Assembly (NCBI GenBank): GCA_001507915.1
Contig: LGER01000011.1
Location: 1 to 40,086, forward strand
DNA length: 40,086 nucleotides
Reading direction: 5' to 3'
Source: Desulfonauticus sp. 38_4375
GTDB taxonomy: Bacteria; Desulfobacterota; Desulfovibrionia; Desulfovibrionales; Desulfonatronovibrionaceae
The notes under the pieces were generated by a model. That model had not been told where the DNA came from. It did not search any database and saw only the letters and a program-made list of their open reading frames with translations. The position numbers were made by a program, and so were the translations under genes. Shown here piece after piece: positions 25,677 through 33,529 of the stretch. The first letter of the stretch is position 1. Each line of letters begins with the position of its first letter.

Positions 25677-25874
25677 TTAAGCATAAGGTAATAATTTCTT
25701 TACCTGACGAATATTGGCAGAATCTACCAAAGCAGCTTGACCCAATCTTCTTTTTCTCTTGGCATTCTTTTTGGTCAAGATATGTCTTAAATTTTGTCTT
25801 CTTCTTTTAAATTTTCCACTGCCAGTTTTAGTAAATCTTTTAGCGGCGGCTCTGTTGGTCTTCATTTTGGGCAT
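25677..25874 (-). CDS. rpmI: 50S ribosomal protein L35
   Basis: L35 is a 65-residue basic ribosomal protein with the typical start [20 protein letters not shown] and a lysine/arginine-rich body ending VKKLLPYA. I chose ATG 25874, with GGAGG eight bases upstream. The longer form from 25904 adds ten residues foreign to the family. It lies between infC and rplT in the conserved order. Confidence 0.97.
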   Translation of the reverse strand: MPKMKTNRAAAKRFTKTGSGKFKRRRQNLRHILTKKNAKRKRRLGQAALVDSANIRQVKKLLPYA

Positions 25875-25907
25875 ACAATCATCCTCCTTCAAAACTAAAC
25901 ACAAAGT

Positions 25908-26438
25908 TTATTTCTTTTTACCCTTAGCAAGTGGAGCTAAAAGCATAGTCATGGTGCGACCTTCAAACTTAGGTGTTTGCTCTATTTTAGCTACTTCCTC
26001 CACTTCTTTGGCAATTCGCTCTAAAACTTCTAAACCTTTCTCCTTATGAGCCAGTTCTCTACCTCTAAAAAAGACGGTCACCTTACACCTATCACCACCA
26101 TCCAAAAACCGCTTTATGTGGCGAAGCTTGGTTTGCAAGTCATTTTCCTCGGTTTTGGGACGAACTTTTATCTCCTTTATCTGAACCTTAACTTGCTTTT
26201 TTTTGGCCTCTTGCTGTTTCTTCTGCTGTTCATAAAGATACTTGCCATAATCCATTACCTTACAAACTGGCGGATTGGCATTGGGGGCTACTTCCACTAA
26301 ATCCAACCCCACTTCTCTAGCATAACTCAAGGCTTCCTCTAAAGAAACAATCCCTGCTTGCTCACCATTTTCCTTAATTAAGCGTACTTCCCGGGCCCTA
26401 ATCTGATTATTCTTGCGGGCATTAGTAGAGGTACCTAT
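25908..26438 (-). CDS. infC: translation initiation factor IF-3, apparent AUA start
   Basis: IF-3 binds the 30S subunit, prevents premature 50S joining and rejects non-AUG or mismatched start codons. Conserved IF-3 sequence continues upstream of the TTG at 26330 ([20 protein letters not shown]), so that is not the start. The frame runs back to a TGA at 26442-26444 and has no ATG, GTG or TTG that would include the conserved N-terminus. The best start is ATA at 26438, eight bases after a strong GGGAGG site (26452-26447), giving 176 residues. Rare AUU/AUA-type starts are a known device for IF-3 self-repression. The start lies inside the last codons of thrS. Confidence 0.9.
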   Translation of the reverse strand: MGTSTNARKNNQIRAREVRLIKENGEQAGIVSLEEALSYAREVGLDLVEVAPNANPPVCKVMDYGKYLYEQQKKQQEAKKKQVKVQIKEIKVRPKTEENDLQTKLRHIKRFLDGGDRCKVTVFFRGRELAHKEKGLEVLERIAKEVEEVAKIEQTPKFEGRTMTMLLAPLAKGKKK

Positions 26439-28362
26439 AGCTCATTCCTCCCTGTTTAAATGGTTCATCCATATCTTGATAAATAATATCCACTATCTCT
26501 TCTAGGCTCTTTAAGCCCATGTTTTTACCGCCTCTTAAACGCACATTTAAGCCGCCAGCTTCTACTTCCTTTTCTCCAGCAACCAGCACATAAGGTATCT
26601 TTTCCAGTTGAGCTTCTCTTACTTTATAACCCAATTTTTCATTACGCAAATCTTTTTCTACCCTTAACCCTGCCTGGCGCAAAACCTTATAACAATTTTC
26701 CACATATTCATTCTGAGCATCAGTAATGGTTAAAATCCTGGCCTGTACAGGAGCCAGCCAGGTAGGAAAAGCGCCCGCATAATGTTCAATCAACACTCCC
26801 AAAAAGCGCTCTATAGCGCCTAAAATAACCCTATGTAACATTACAGGTCGATGTTTTTCGCCATCTTCCCCAATGTAAGTCAGGTCAAAACGCTCTGGCA
26901 AAGTAAAATCGCATTGAATAGTAGAGCACTGCCACTTTCTGCCCAAAGCATCTTTGAGTTTTACATCTATCTTTGGCCCGTAAAAAGCCCCTTCACCAGG
27001 GCAAATATCATATTTCAGCTCCAAACTTTCCAGAGCTTGAGTCAAAGCAGTAGTAGCCCTGTCCCAATCTTCATCTGAACCAATGGATTTTTCTGGCCTG
27101 GTGCTTATCTCCAATTCGTACTCAAAACCAAAAAGTTTCATTACATCCCGGACAAAGTTAAGCACCCCTACAATTTCTTCCTGCAATTGATCTGGACGGC
27201 ACAAGATATGGGCATCATCCTGGGTAAACTGCCTTACCCGTAAAAGCCCATGCAATACACCAGACTTTTCATGCCGATTCACAGTACCCAGTTCAAAAAA
27301 GCGTAAAGGTAAATCCCTATAACTACGGAGCTTGGACTTGTATATAAGCATATGCGAAAGGCAGTTCATGGGCTTTAAACCATAAACCTGCCCATCTATT
27401 TCTGTAAAATACATGTTTTCCCGATAGTTATCATAATGGCCAGAACGCTTCCAAAGCTCCTGCCGTAAAAGCCTGGGTCCCCTAACCACCTCATAACCAC
27501 GCCGCAGATGTTCTTTTATTTCAAAGTCTTCTAAAATAGCTCGGAGTAAAGCCCCTTTGGGATGGAAAATGGGCATTCCAGGACCAGCTTCTTCAGAAAA
27601 GCTAAACAAATCCAGTTGTGCCCCTAGTTTGCGGTGGTCTCTTTTTTTGGCTTCCTCTAACTGAGCCAGATATTTTTTCAAATCCTTTTCACTGGCAAAG
27701 GCAGTGCCATAAATTCTCTGGAGCATGGGCTTGTTCTCATCGCCCCGCCAATAAGCTCCAGCCACTGAAGTAAGCTTAAAGGCCTTTAAGTAACCAGTAG
27801 AGGGAAGATGAGGACCACGACACAAATCCACAAAATCCCCATGCCTATAAATGGAGACTGTTTCCTCCCCAAGCTCGTCTATAATTTCTAACTTATAGGT
27901 TTCATTTAATTTTAAAAAAAGTTTTTTAGCTTCTTCCTTGGACAATTCTTCGCGCACAAAAGGATGATTAGCAGCCACACTTCTGGCCATTTCCTGCTCA
28001 ATCTTTTCCAGGTCTTCAGGCGTAAAAGGACGCTCATAGTCAAAATCATAGTAAAAACCGTTTTCAATGTCAGGACCAATTGTAACCTTAGCTGAAGGAA
28101 AAAGTTTTTTCACTGCTTCAGCCATAATGTGAGCAGCACTGTGGCGCAAAATCTTTAATCCCAGAGGTTCATTGAGAAAAACAGGAATAAGTTTTTTGCA
28201 CTCTTTAGGCACCTCTCTACAGAGGTCATAGACCTTATTTTCCCAAGAAAAGGCCACAATCTCTTTAGCCCTTTTCTTAGGGAAATAAGCCAGCAAAGAG
28301 CCCAAAAGAGCTCCCTCTTCCACTTCTATTTTATCTTGTAACCCTTCTATTTCTAACAACAT
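26422..28362 (-). CDS. thrS: threonine-tRNA ligase
   Basis: ThrRS activates threonine and charges tRNA-Thr, with an editing domain that removes serine. The 646 residues include the N-terminal TGS domain (~1-60), the second additional editing domain (~70-225, [18 protein letters not shown] and a later [10 protein letters not shown]), the class-II zinc-containing catalytic core (~240-535, [32 protein letters not shown] and [10 protein letters not shown]) and the anticodon-binding domain (~540-630). ATG 28362 is preceded by AGGTAGGG. The 3' end contains the ribosome site and start of infC in another frame. A tRNA-Val gene lies just upstream. Confidence 0.97.
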   Translation of the reverse strand: MLLEIEGLQDKIEVEEGALLGSLLAYFPKKRAKEIVAFSWENKVYDLCREVPKECKKLIPVFLNEPLGLKILRHSAAHIMAEAVKKLFPSAKVTIGPDIENGFYYDFDYERPFTPEDLEKIEQEMARSVAANHPFVREELSKEEAKKLFLKLNETYKLEIIDELGEETVSIYRHGDFVDLCRGPHLPSTGYLKAFKLTSVAGAYWRGDENKPMLQRIYGTAFASEKDLKKYLAQLEEAKKRDHRKLGAQLDLFSFSEEAGPGMPIFHPKGALLRAILEDFEIKEHLRRGYEVVRGPRLLRQELWKRSGHYDNYRENMYFTEIDGQVYGLKPMNCLSHMLIYKSKLRSYRDLPLRFFELGTVNRHEKSGVLHGLLRVRQFTQDDAHILCRPDQLQEEIVGVLNFVRDVMKLFGFEYELEISTRPEKSIGSDEDWDRATTALTQALESLELKYDICPGEGAFYGPKIDVKLKDALGRKWQCSTIQCDFTLPERFDLTYIGEDGEKHRPVMLHRVILGAIERFLGVLIEHYAGAFPTWLAPVQARILTITDAQNEYVENCYKVLRQAGLRVEKDLRNEKLGYKVREAQLEKIPYVLVAGEKEVEAGGLNVRLRGGKNMGLKSLEEIVDIIYQDMDEPFKQGGMSYRYLY

Positions 28363-28385
28363 TTCCCTACCTAAAGAAACAGTTT

Positions 28386-28412
28386 AGGGAGGCTCAAAAG
28401 GCCTCCCTTTTT
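28386..28412. other. hairpin between tRNA-Val and thrS
   Basis: AGGGAGGC (28386-28393) pairs with GCCTCCCT (28401-28408) around a seven-base loop. On the plus strand it is followed by TTTT, like a terminator, although no plus-strand gene precedes it. On the minus strand, the direction of tRNA-Val and thrS, there is no T-run after the stem. It may be a processing or protection hairpin in the thrS leader, or a block against antisense transcription toward the tRNA. Confidence 0.6.
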
Positions 28413-28420
28413 AACTAAAA

Positions 28421-28495
28421 TGGTAGGCGCGAGGAGATTTGAACTCCTGACCCCTTGCGCGTCAAGCAAGTGCTCTCCCCCTGAGCTACGCGCCT
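28421..28495 (-). tRNA. tRNA-Val (anticodon GAC)
   Basis: The complete 75-base cloverleaf includes an encoded CCA. On the minus strand: acceptor AGGCGCG/CGCGCCT with discriminator A; D-stem GCTC/GAGC; anticodon stem CTTGC/GCAAG around TTGACGC, anticodon GAC; variable loop; T-stem AGGAG/CTCCT with TTCAAAT loop. GAC reads the valine codons GUC and GUU. It lies 58 bases upstream of thrS on the same strand, behind its own candidate promoter. Confidence 0.97.
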
Positions 28496-28510
28496 AAAAA
28501 GTAAAAGGGA

Positions 28511-28539
28511 TACCTACAAACCTTGCCAAAACTTGTCAA
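28511..28539 (-). promoter_or_regulatory. candidate promoter of tRNA-Val (and possibly thrS operon)
   Basis: On the minus strand a perfect TTGACA (28539-28534) is followed after 17 bases by TAGGTA (28516-28511), a poor -10. The position, about 15 bases before the mature tRNA 5' end, is right. If the hairpin at 28386-28412 does not terminate, this promoter could also drive thrS and the following genes. Confidence 0.5.
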
Positions 28540-28576
28540 GTAGACTATTTGCCAGGAAAAAGCAAAGGTTTTTTCC

Positions 28577-29302
28577 ATGATTACTCAGAAAAACATCCTT
28601 CAATCCTTAATTAAAGCAGTCCAAGAAAAAACCCAAAACATCTATATCCAGGAAGTAGTAGTGGGCAAGAGTCTGGTGGCTGTAAAGAACTCTTTAGGAC
28701 AAGCAGGACTGGCTGCTTCCTTCCCGGGCTCTACCCCTCCTAACCTTGTTTCTACTCCTCTTATAAATATTTTACCCTGGTTAGAAAAGCAAAACACCCT
28801 AGAGGCCAGCCTGGCTCTGGCAGCCTTAAACAGCCTTCTTTTTCCTGAAAATTATCTAACTCAGAAAGCTCAAGAAATTTTGCTCCAACAGGGGCAAAAT
28901 AAAAACCTGGCAGTTATTGGACATTTTCCCTTTGTGGAAAAATTCCGCCCCTATTTTAAAAACCTTTGGGTATTAGAACTACATCCAAGACCTGGAGACT
29001 TGCCTGCTAATAAGGCCAAAGAAATATTACCCCGGGCAGAGATTGTGGCTCTTACAGCCACTACTCTCTTAAATGGAACTTTAGCCTCTCTTTTAAACCT
29101 TATTCCAGCTAACAGCCTTAAACTTATGCTGGGGCCAAGTACGCCCTTAAGCAACTACTTATTTACTCTTAATTTTCACTACCTGGGAGGAGCCAGGGTC
29201 CTGGATTTTGAACTGGTTCGACAGGGGATTTTAAAGGGAGCTTGTTTTAAGCAATTAACAGGAGTAACTTCTATTTTAATTTCTAAAGAAAATAGTCATT
29301 AA
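28577..29302 (+). CDS. DUF4213/DUF364 protein (putative heavy-metal chelation family)
   Basis: The 241 residues match the two-part DUF4213 plus DUF364 layout. The N-terminal part (~1-90) includes VVVGKSLVAVKNSLGQAGLA and a segment ending in SLALAALNSLL. A Rossmann-like domain (~105-235) includes LAVIGHFPFVEKFRPYFKNL, LELHPRPGDLP, AEIVALTATTLLNGTL and LMLGPSTPLSNYLF. Family members are described only as putative heavy-metal chelators; no reaction is established. No signal peptide or membrane segment is seen, so it is cytoplasmic. ATG 28577 has a weak AAAGG site eight bases upstream. It is followed 16 bases later by a YjbQ gene. Confidence 0.83.
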   Translation: MITQKNILQSLIKAVQEKTQNIYIQEVVVGKSLVAVKNSLGQAGLAASFPGSTPPNLVSTPLINILPWLEKQNTLEASLALAALNSLLFPENYLTQKAQEILLQQGQNKNLAVIGHFPFVEKFRPYFKNLWVLELHPRPGDLPANKAKEILPRAEIVALTATTLLNGTLASLLNLIPANSLKLMLGPSTPLSNYLFTLNFHYLGGARVLDFELVRQGILKGACFKQLTGVTSILISKENSH

Positions 29303-29318
29303 CCCAGGAGGTTAAAGA

Positions 29319-29711
29319 ATGTGGACTCTGGAAGTAAAAACATCTACCAGAGAAGAGTTAAAAGACATCACTTCTCAGGTGCAAAGCCTGGTCAAACAAG
29401 AACAACTGCAAGAAGGAGTACTTCTCCTCTATAGTCCTCATACCACCTGTGGAATTACCATTAATGAAGGAGCTGACCCAGCTGTAGCCAGGGATATTAT
29501 TCAATCTTTAAAAAAACTAATCCCCCTTCATTGGGATTATGCCCACCTGGAAGGCAATTCAGATGCCCACCTCAAAACCAGCCTCATAGGGCCTTCGCAA
29601 CTGATTATTCTGGAGCAGGGACAGATTAAATTAGGAACCTGGCAGCGTATCTTTTTAGCTGAATTTGATGGACCCAGAAATAGAAAGGTGTGGATAAAAT
29701 TGTTAAAATAA
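29319..29711 (+). CDS. YjbQ/UPF0047 family protein
   Basis: This 130-residue cytoplasmic protein belongs to the YjbQ family (DUF/UPF0047), once named secondary thiamine-phosphate synthase from a weak in vitro activity. The family signature is clear: LYSPHTTCGITINEGADPAV (~46-65). Further conserved parts are HLEGNSDAHLKTSLIGPSQ (~92-110) and GTWQRIFLAEFDGPRNRKVW. The conserved His and Asp residues probably form a metal site. ATG 29319 has an AGGAGG site, and the gene is co-oriented with the DUF364 gene. The physiological role is not known. Confidence 0.88.
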   Translation: MWTLEVKTSTREELKDITSQVQSLVKQEQLQEGVLLLYSPHTTCGITINEGADPAVARDIIQSLKKLIPLHWDYAHLEGNSDAHLKTSLIGPSQLIILEQGQIKLGTWQRIFLAEFDGPRNRKVWIKLLK

Positions 29712-29757
29712 AAACCAGAAGGCTCTGCTCAGGGCAAGGCAATGCTTGTTTAGGGAC

Positions 29758-30522
29758 TTATCCCAGGCTGGCTTCCAGTAAACTCTGGGTATAAGCATGA
29801 GTTGGATTAGCCAGAATTTCTTTGGTTTTACCCTGCTCTACTATTTCCCCCTTCCACATAACCAGCATTTCTGAACACAAATAACGCACCACAGCCAAGT
29901 CATGAGAAATAAAAATATAATTTCTTTTCTGTTCCAGGTGTATTTTTTTCAGCAAGGTCAAAATCTGAGCCTGCACTGAAACATCCAAAGCAGAAACAGG
30001 CTCATCTAAAATCACAAGTTTGGGCTCCAATAAAAAGGCCCTGGCCAGAGCAATGCGCTGCCTTTGTCCACCACTGAATTGATGGGGATAACGATTTAAA
30101 ATTTCAGGCGAAAGATTAAAGGCCTGCAACCAAAAAACTATCTTTTCCAGGCGCTGTGAAGCAGACAGAGAAGTGTTAAGCTTTAAAGGCTCTTCTAGAA
30201 TGCTTTTTATTTTTTGTTTAGGGTTTAAAGAGGCATAGGGGTCCTGAAATACCATCTGGATATGTTTAGGGTTGGGCTTACGAGGATAGGAAAGAGGTTG
30301 ACCTTCCCAAAATAGTTGACCTTGAGTTGGAGCTTCCAGGCCAGCAATTATCTTGACCAGAGTACTTTTCCCACTGCCAGACTCACCTACAATACCCAAA
30401 CTTACTCCTGGCTTTAAATTAAAACTTAAGCCCTTTAAAACTTCTATTTCTTTACCCTTAAGTCCCACTCTGACCTTATAGGTTTTATGTATATTTTTGA
30501 CCTCTAACACATACTCATTCAT
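29758..30522 (-). CDS. Opp/Dpp/Nik-type ABC transporter ATPase (DppF-like)
   Basis: This 254-residue ATPase has Walker A GESGSGKSTLVK, Q-loop VFQDPYASLNP, signature FSGGQRQRIALARA, Walker B LVILDEPVSALD and H-loop SHDLAVV. The overall sequence belongs to the peptide/nickel (Opp, Dpp, Nik) ATPase group. It ends soon after HAYTQSLLEASLG, without the usual C-terminal oligo_HPY extension, and is shorter than typical DppF. It overlaps its upstream partner ATPase by eight bases. No binding-protein or permease gene is nearby, so the substrate cannot be named. Confidence 0.87.
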   Translation of the reverse strand: MNEYVLEVKNIHKTYKVRVGLKGKEIEVLKGLSFNLKPGVSLGIVGESGSGKSTLVKIIAGLEAPTQGQLFWEGQPLSYPRKPNPKHIQMVFQDPYASLNPKQKIKSILEEPLKLNTSLSASQRLEKIVFWLQAFNLSPEILNRYPHQFSGGQRQRIALARAFLLEPKLVILDEPVSALDVSVQAQILTLLKKIHLEQKRNYIFISHDLAVVRYLCSEMLVMWKGEIVEQGKTKEILANPTHAYTQSLLEASLG

Positions 30523-31459
30523 ACAACCAGCACCTTACTTCCTGGTCAGCAAGCTTAAAAACAGGAGGTTCCTTTTGGGTACAAATGTCTTTTTTCTCAG
30601 GACACCTGGGATGAAAGGCACAACCAGAGGGAATAGCTTTTAAGTCTGGCACCTGTCCTAAAATAGGCTTTAATTCTTTATCTGAGGTTAAAGAGGGAAT
30701 GGAGTCAAGCAACCCCTGAGTATAAGGATGTCTGGGGCTAGAAAGCAGGCCAGGTGTACTCCCCACTTCTACCAGTTGCCCCAGATACATCACGCCTATA
30801 CGCTCACAGCAACGCGCCACCAATTTAAGGTCATGCGAAATAAGCAATAGAGAACTTTTTTCCTTTTGTCTTAGCCGTTCTAAAAGGTCCAGAATTTGAA
30901 TTTTAAGGCTGGCATCCAGGGCAGTAGTGGGTTCATCAGCAATGACCAACTGAGGGCTACAAAGCAAAGCCTGTAAAATTAATACCCTCTGTCTCTGACC
31001 ACCACTTAGTTGGTGAGGATAACTGTGAAAAACAGTTTCTGGTTCAGAAAACCCCACCTCCTGTAAGCCCAATAAACATTTTTCTGTGGCCTCTTTTTTA
31101 CTTAATTTATAGTGATAAAGTAAACCTTCCCTAACTTGATAACCTACCTTTAAAACAGGATTTAAAGCAGAAAGGGGATCCTGCAAAATGATGGAAATTT
31201 CCCTGCCTCTAATCTTGCTCCAAACTTTTTCCCTCAGGCCAAGCAAACTTTTACCTTTAAAATAAACTTCTCCTTTAATGACCTTAGAAAAAGGCGGATT
31301 TAAACCCAAAAGGGAAAGGGCAAATAAACTCTTGCCACAACCAGACTCTCCTACTAAGCCAAAACTTTCTTCTTGAGCTAAAGAAAGGCTAATACCTCTT
31401 AACACAGGTAAATAGGGGGAGAAAAGCAACTCTAAATCTTTGACTTTCAATAAAGACAT
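30515..31459 (-). CDS. Opp/Dpp/Nik-type ABC transporter ATPase (DppD-like)
   Basis: The 314 residues contain the ATPase core (~4-260): Walker A GESGCGKSLFALSLLG, Q-loop ILQDPLSALNPV, signature LSGGQRQRVLILQALL, Walker B LVIADEPTTALD and SHDLKLV. A C-terminal oligo_HPY region (~230-312) includes GCAFHPRCPEKKDIC, with cysteines that in related ATPases can bind an Fe-S cluster or metal. It is the DppD/OppD-like partner of the following shorter ATPase. ATG 31459 has only a weak ribosome site. It is divergent from trmFO, sharing a 57-base gap with an inverted repeat. Confidence 0.9.
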   Translation of the reverse strand: MSLLKVKDLELLFSPYLPVLRGISLSLAQEESFGLVGESGCGKSLFALSLLGLNPPFSKVIKGEVYFKGKSLLGLREKVWSKIRGREISIILQDPLSALNPVLKVGYQVREGLLYHYKLSKKEATEKCLLGLQEVGFSEPETVFHSYPHQLSGGQRQRVLILQALLCSPQLVIADEPTTALDASLKIQILDLLERLRQKEKSSLLLISHDLKLVARCCERIGVMYLGQLVEVGSTPGLLSSPRHPYTQGLLDSIPSLTSDKELKPILGQVPDLKAIPSGCAFHPRCPEKKDICTQKEPPVFKLADQEVRCWLYE

Positions 31460-31465
31460 TCTTAG

Positions 31466-31499
31466 AACCTAAATTTAAAGAGAAAATTTCCCTTAGGTT
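31466..31499. promoter_or_regulatory. inverted repeat in the dppD-like/trmFO divergent gap
   Basis: AACCTAA (31466-31472) and TTAGGTT (31493-31499) are perfect inverted repeats, with a second inner pair of AAATTT (31471-31476 and 31484-31489). This 34-base structure fills most of the 57 bases between the two divergent starts, so it could be an operator acting on both genes or a hairpin just before the trmFO ribosome site. No promoter boxes stand out. Confidence 0.45.
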
Positions 31500-31516
31500 A
31501 AAGAAAAGGAGGAAAA

Positions 31517-32854
31517 TTGCAAGCTAAGAAAAAAATCCTGGTGGTAGGCGGAGGCCTGGCTGGTTGTGAAGCAAGTTATCAACTTTTGCGCTTGGGCCTG
31601 GAAGTGTTACTAGTAGACATGAAACCGCAAAAATTTTCTCCTGCCCACAAAGAACCTTCCCTAGCTGAACTGGTTTGCTCCAACTCTCTACGCTCAGAAG
31701 AGCTAACTACTGGAGTGGGTTTATTGAAAGCTGAGATGAGGGCTCTAGGCAGCCTTATTCTAGAAGCTGCAGATGCAAACAGAGTCCCTGCAGGCAAAGC
31801 CCTGGCCGTGGATAGAAAGCAATTTTCCCGGTATATAACCAACAAATTACATAGCTTTCCTGGCTTTAAACAGGAGTGCTACGAACTAACTTCTTTACAG
31901 GAAAGTTTTTTAAGTAACTTTGACAAAATTATTTTAGCTCCTGGTCCCTTAGTAAGTGAACCCTTAGCCAGGGCCTTACAGGAAATTTGCACTCAAAACC
32001 TTTACTTCTACGATGCCATTGCTCCCATTATAAGTGCAGATTCCATTGATTTTTCCAAAGTATTCTGGGGGTCTCGCTATAAACCAGAAGATAAGGATTA
32101 CCTCAATATTCCCCTTACTGAAGAAGAATACTTTGCCTTTATAAAAGAATTGCGGGCAGCAGAAAAGGTCAAGCTCCACCCCTTTGAAAAAGAAATTCAT
32201 TTTGAAGGCTGTTTGCCCATAGAAGAAATGGCCCAAAGAGGGGATATGACCTTGGCCTTTGGACCGCTAAAACCAGTGGGGCTCATTGACCCTCGCACTG
32301 GCAAACAACCCTTTGCAGTAATTCAGCTGCGCGCAGAAAATAAAGAAAAAACTGCCTTTAACCTGGTAGGTTTTCAAACCAAACTCACCTATCCAGAACA
32401 AAAAAGGGTTTTTCGCCTCCTTCCTGGACTGGAAAAGGCAGAATTCCTGCGTTTGGGAAGCATTCACCGCAACACCTTTGTCAACAGCCCTGAAGTCTTA
32501 AATCCAGACCTATCCCTGAAAAAACTTGCGCACATCTTTTTAGCCGGCCAGATTACTGGAGTAGAAGGATATGTGGAATCTGCTGCCTGTGGTTTGCTGG
32601 TAGGACTTATTGTAGGCAGCCAAGTATTGGAGCAAGACTTTATCTATCCTCCCCAAGAAACTGCTCTGGGTGCTTTATGGAGACACACCCAAAAAAAAGA
32701 AAAAAACTTCCAGCCTTCCAATATCCACTTTGGACTCTTTCCGGCTTTAAAACAAAAGATAAGAAAAAAAGAGCGTAAACAAGCCTATGCCAAAAGAGCC
32801 CAAGAACATTTTGAATCCTGGTTAAAAATAATACAAAATATCCTTTCTATCTAA
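31517..32854 (+). CDS. trmFO: methylenetetrahydrofolate-tRNA (uracil-5)-methyltransferase TrmFO
   Basis: TrmFO makes the T54 ribothymidine of the tRNA T-loop using methylenetetrahydrofolate and FADH2. The 445 residues show the FAD-binding N-terminus KILVVGGGLAGCEASYQLLR, the family-specific SPAHKEPSLAELVCSNSLRS with its catalytic Cys region, RVPAGKALAVDR, and C-terminal ALWRHTQ and NFQPSNIHFGLFP. It is a GidA relative but lacks the longer MnmG C-terminal domain. The start is TTG 31517, with AAGGAGG four bases upstream. It is the typical T54 enzyme of lineages lacking TrmA. Confidence 0.95.
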   Translation: MQAKKKILVVGGGLAGCEASYQLLRLGLEVLLVDMKPQKFSPAHKEPSLAELVCSNSLRSEELTTGVGLLKAEMRALGSLILEAADANRVPAGKALAVDRKQFSRYITNKLHSFPGFKQECYELTSLQESFLSNFDKIILAPGPLVSEPLARALQEICTQNLYFYDAIAPIISADSIDFSKVFWGSRYKPEDKDYLNIPLTEEEYFAFIKELRAAEKVKLHPFEKEIHFEGCLPIEEMAQRGDMTLAFGPLKPVGLIDPRTGKQPFAVIQLRAENKEKTAFNLVGFQTKLTYPEQKRVFRLLPGLEKAEFLRLGSIHRNTFVNSPEVLNPDLSLKKLAHIFLAGQITGVEGYVESAACGLLVGLIVGSQVLEQDFIYPPQETALGALWRHTQKKEKNFQPSNIHFGLFPALKQKIRKKERKQAYAKRAQEHFESWLKIIQNILSI

Positions 32855-32957
32855 CCTTAAATTCCTCTTCCAAGCTCTAGAAAATAAAAAATTATCTTGC
32901 CCTCTTCCCTTTTTAGAGCTACTAAAAACTGTAAAAAAATAAAAGGGGAGGGGAAAT

Positions 32958-33506
32958 ATGGTGCTTTACATTATATTAGCCATAATTGTTCTCATCATTA
33001 TTGGTTTTATTTTCTATTACAACAAGTTTATCCGCTTGAAAAATCAAGCAGAAGAAAGTTTTAGCGGAATAGATGTGCAACTGAAAAGAAGGCATGACCT
33101 TATTCCCAATTTAGTAGAAATTGTAAAAGGCTATGCCAAACACGAAAAAGAGACCCTGGAAAAGGTAATTCAGGCCAGGAATATGGCCATCAACGCTCAA
33201 GGTGTAGAAGATAAAGCTCAGGCAGAAAACATGCTTACTGGAGCCTTAAAAACCATCTTTGCCTTAAGCGAAAGTTATCCCAACCTAAAGGCTAATACCA
33301 ACTTCTTAGACCTCCAACAAACTCTAAGTGAAATTGAAGACAATATTCAACTGGCCAGGCGCTATTATAATGCTGTAACCAGAGATTACAATGTCCTTTG
33401 TGAATCCTTTCCTTCTGTACTTATTGCCAATATTTTTGGGTTTAAAAAGAGAGCTTTCTTTGAAATAGAAGAAGCAGAAAAAGAAAATGTAAAAATAAGT
33501 TTTTAA
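32958..33506 (+). CDS. lemA: LemA family protein
   Basis: The 182-residue protein has one N-terminal membrane segment (~3-22) and a LemA helical-bundle domain. Signatures are FSGIDVQLKRRHDLIPNLVE (~37-56), VKGYAKHEKETLEKVIQARN, a leucine-rich ALKTIFALSESYPNLKAN, FLDLQQTLSEIEDNI and YYNAVTRDYN. The function of LemA proteins is not established; they are often encoded beside DUF2207 or TPM-domain membrane proteins, as here. ATG 32958 has a strong GGGGAGGGG site. The DUF2207 gene follows after 23 bases. Confidence 0.93.
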   Translation: MVLYIILAIIVLIIIGFIFYYNKFIRLKNQAEESFSGIDVQLKRRHDLIPNLVEIVKGYAKHEKETLEKVIQARNMAINAQGVEDKAQAENMLTGALKTIFALSESYPNLKANTNFLDLQQTLSEIEDNIQLARRYYNAVTRDYNVLCESFPSVLIANIFGFKKRAFFEIEEAEKENVKISF

Positions 33507-33529
33507 ACTATAAAAAACTGGAGATAAAA

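Noticed and set aside
28363-28420. Possible T-box or other riboswitch upstream of thrS
   Set aside because: The leader is short, holds only one simple hairpin, and lacks the conserved T-box sequence and a terminator in the thrS direction.
29712-29757. Terminator between the YjbQ gene and the convergent ATPase gene
   Set aside because: Only a four-base CAGA/TCTG stem followed by a broken T-run on the minus strand is visible, too weak to call.
32873-32920. AGCTCTA/TAGAGCT inverted repeat before lemA as a trmFO terminator
   Set aside because: The seven-base arms are 34 bases apart with no T-run after the right arm, so a functional terminator is unlikely.
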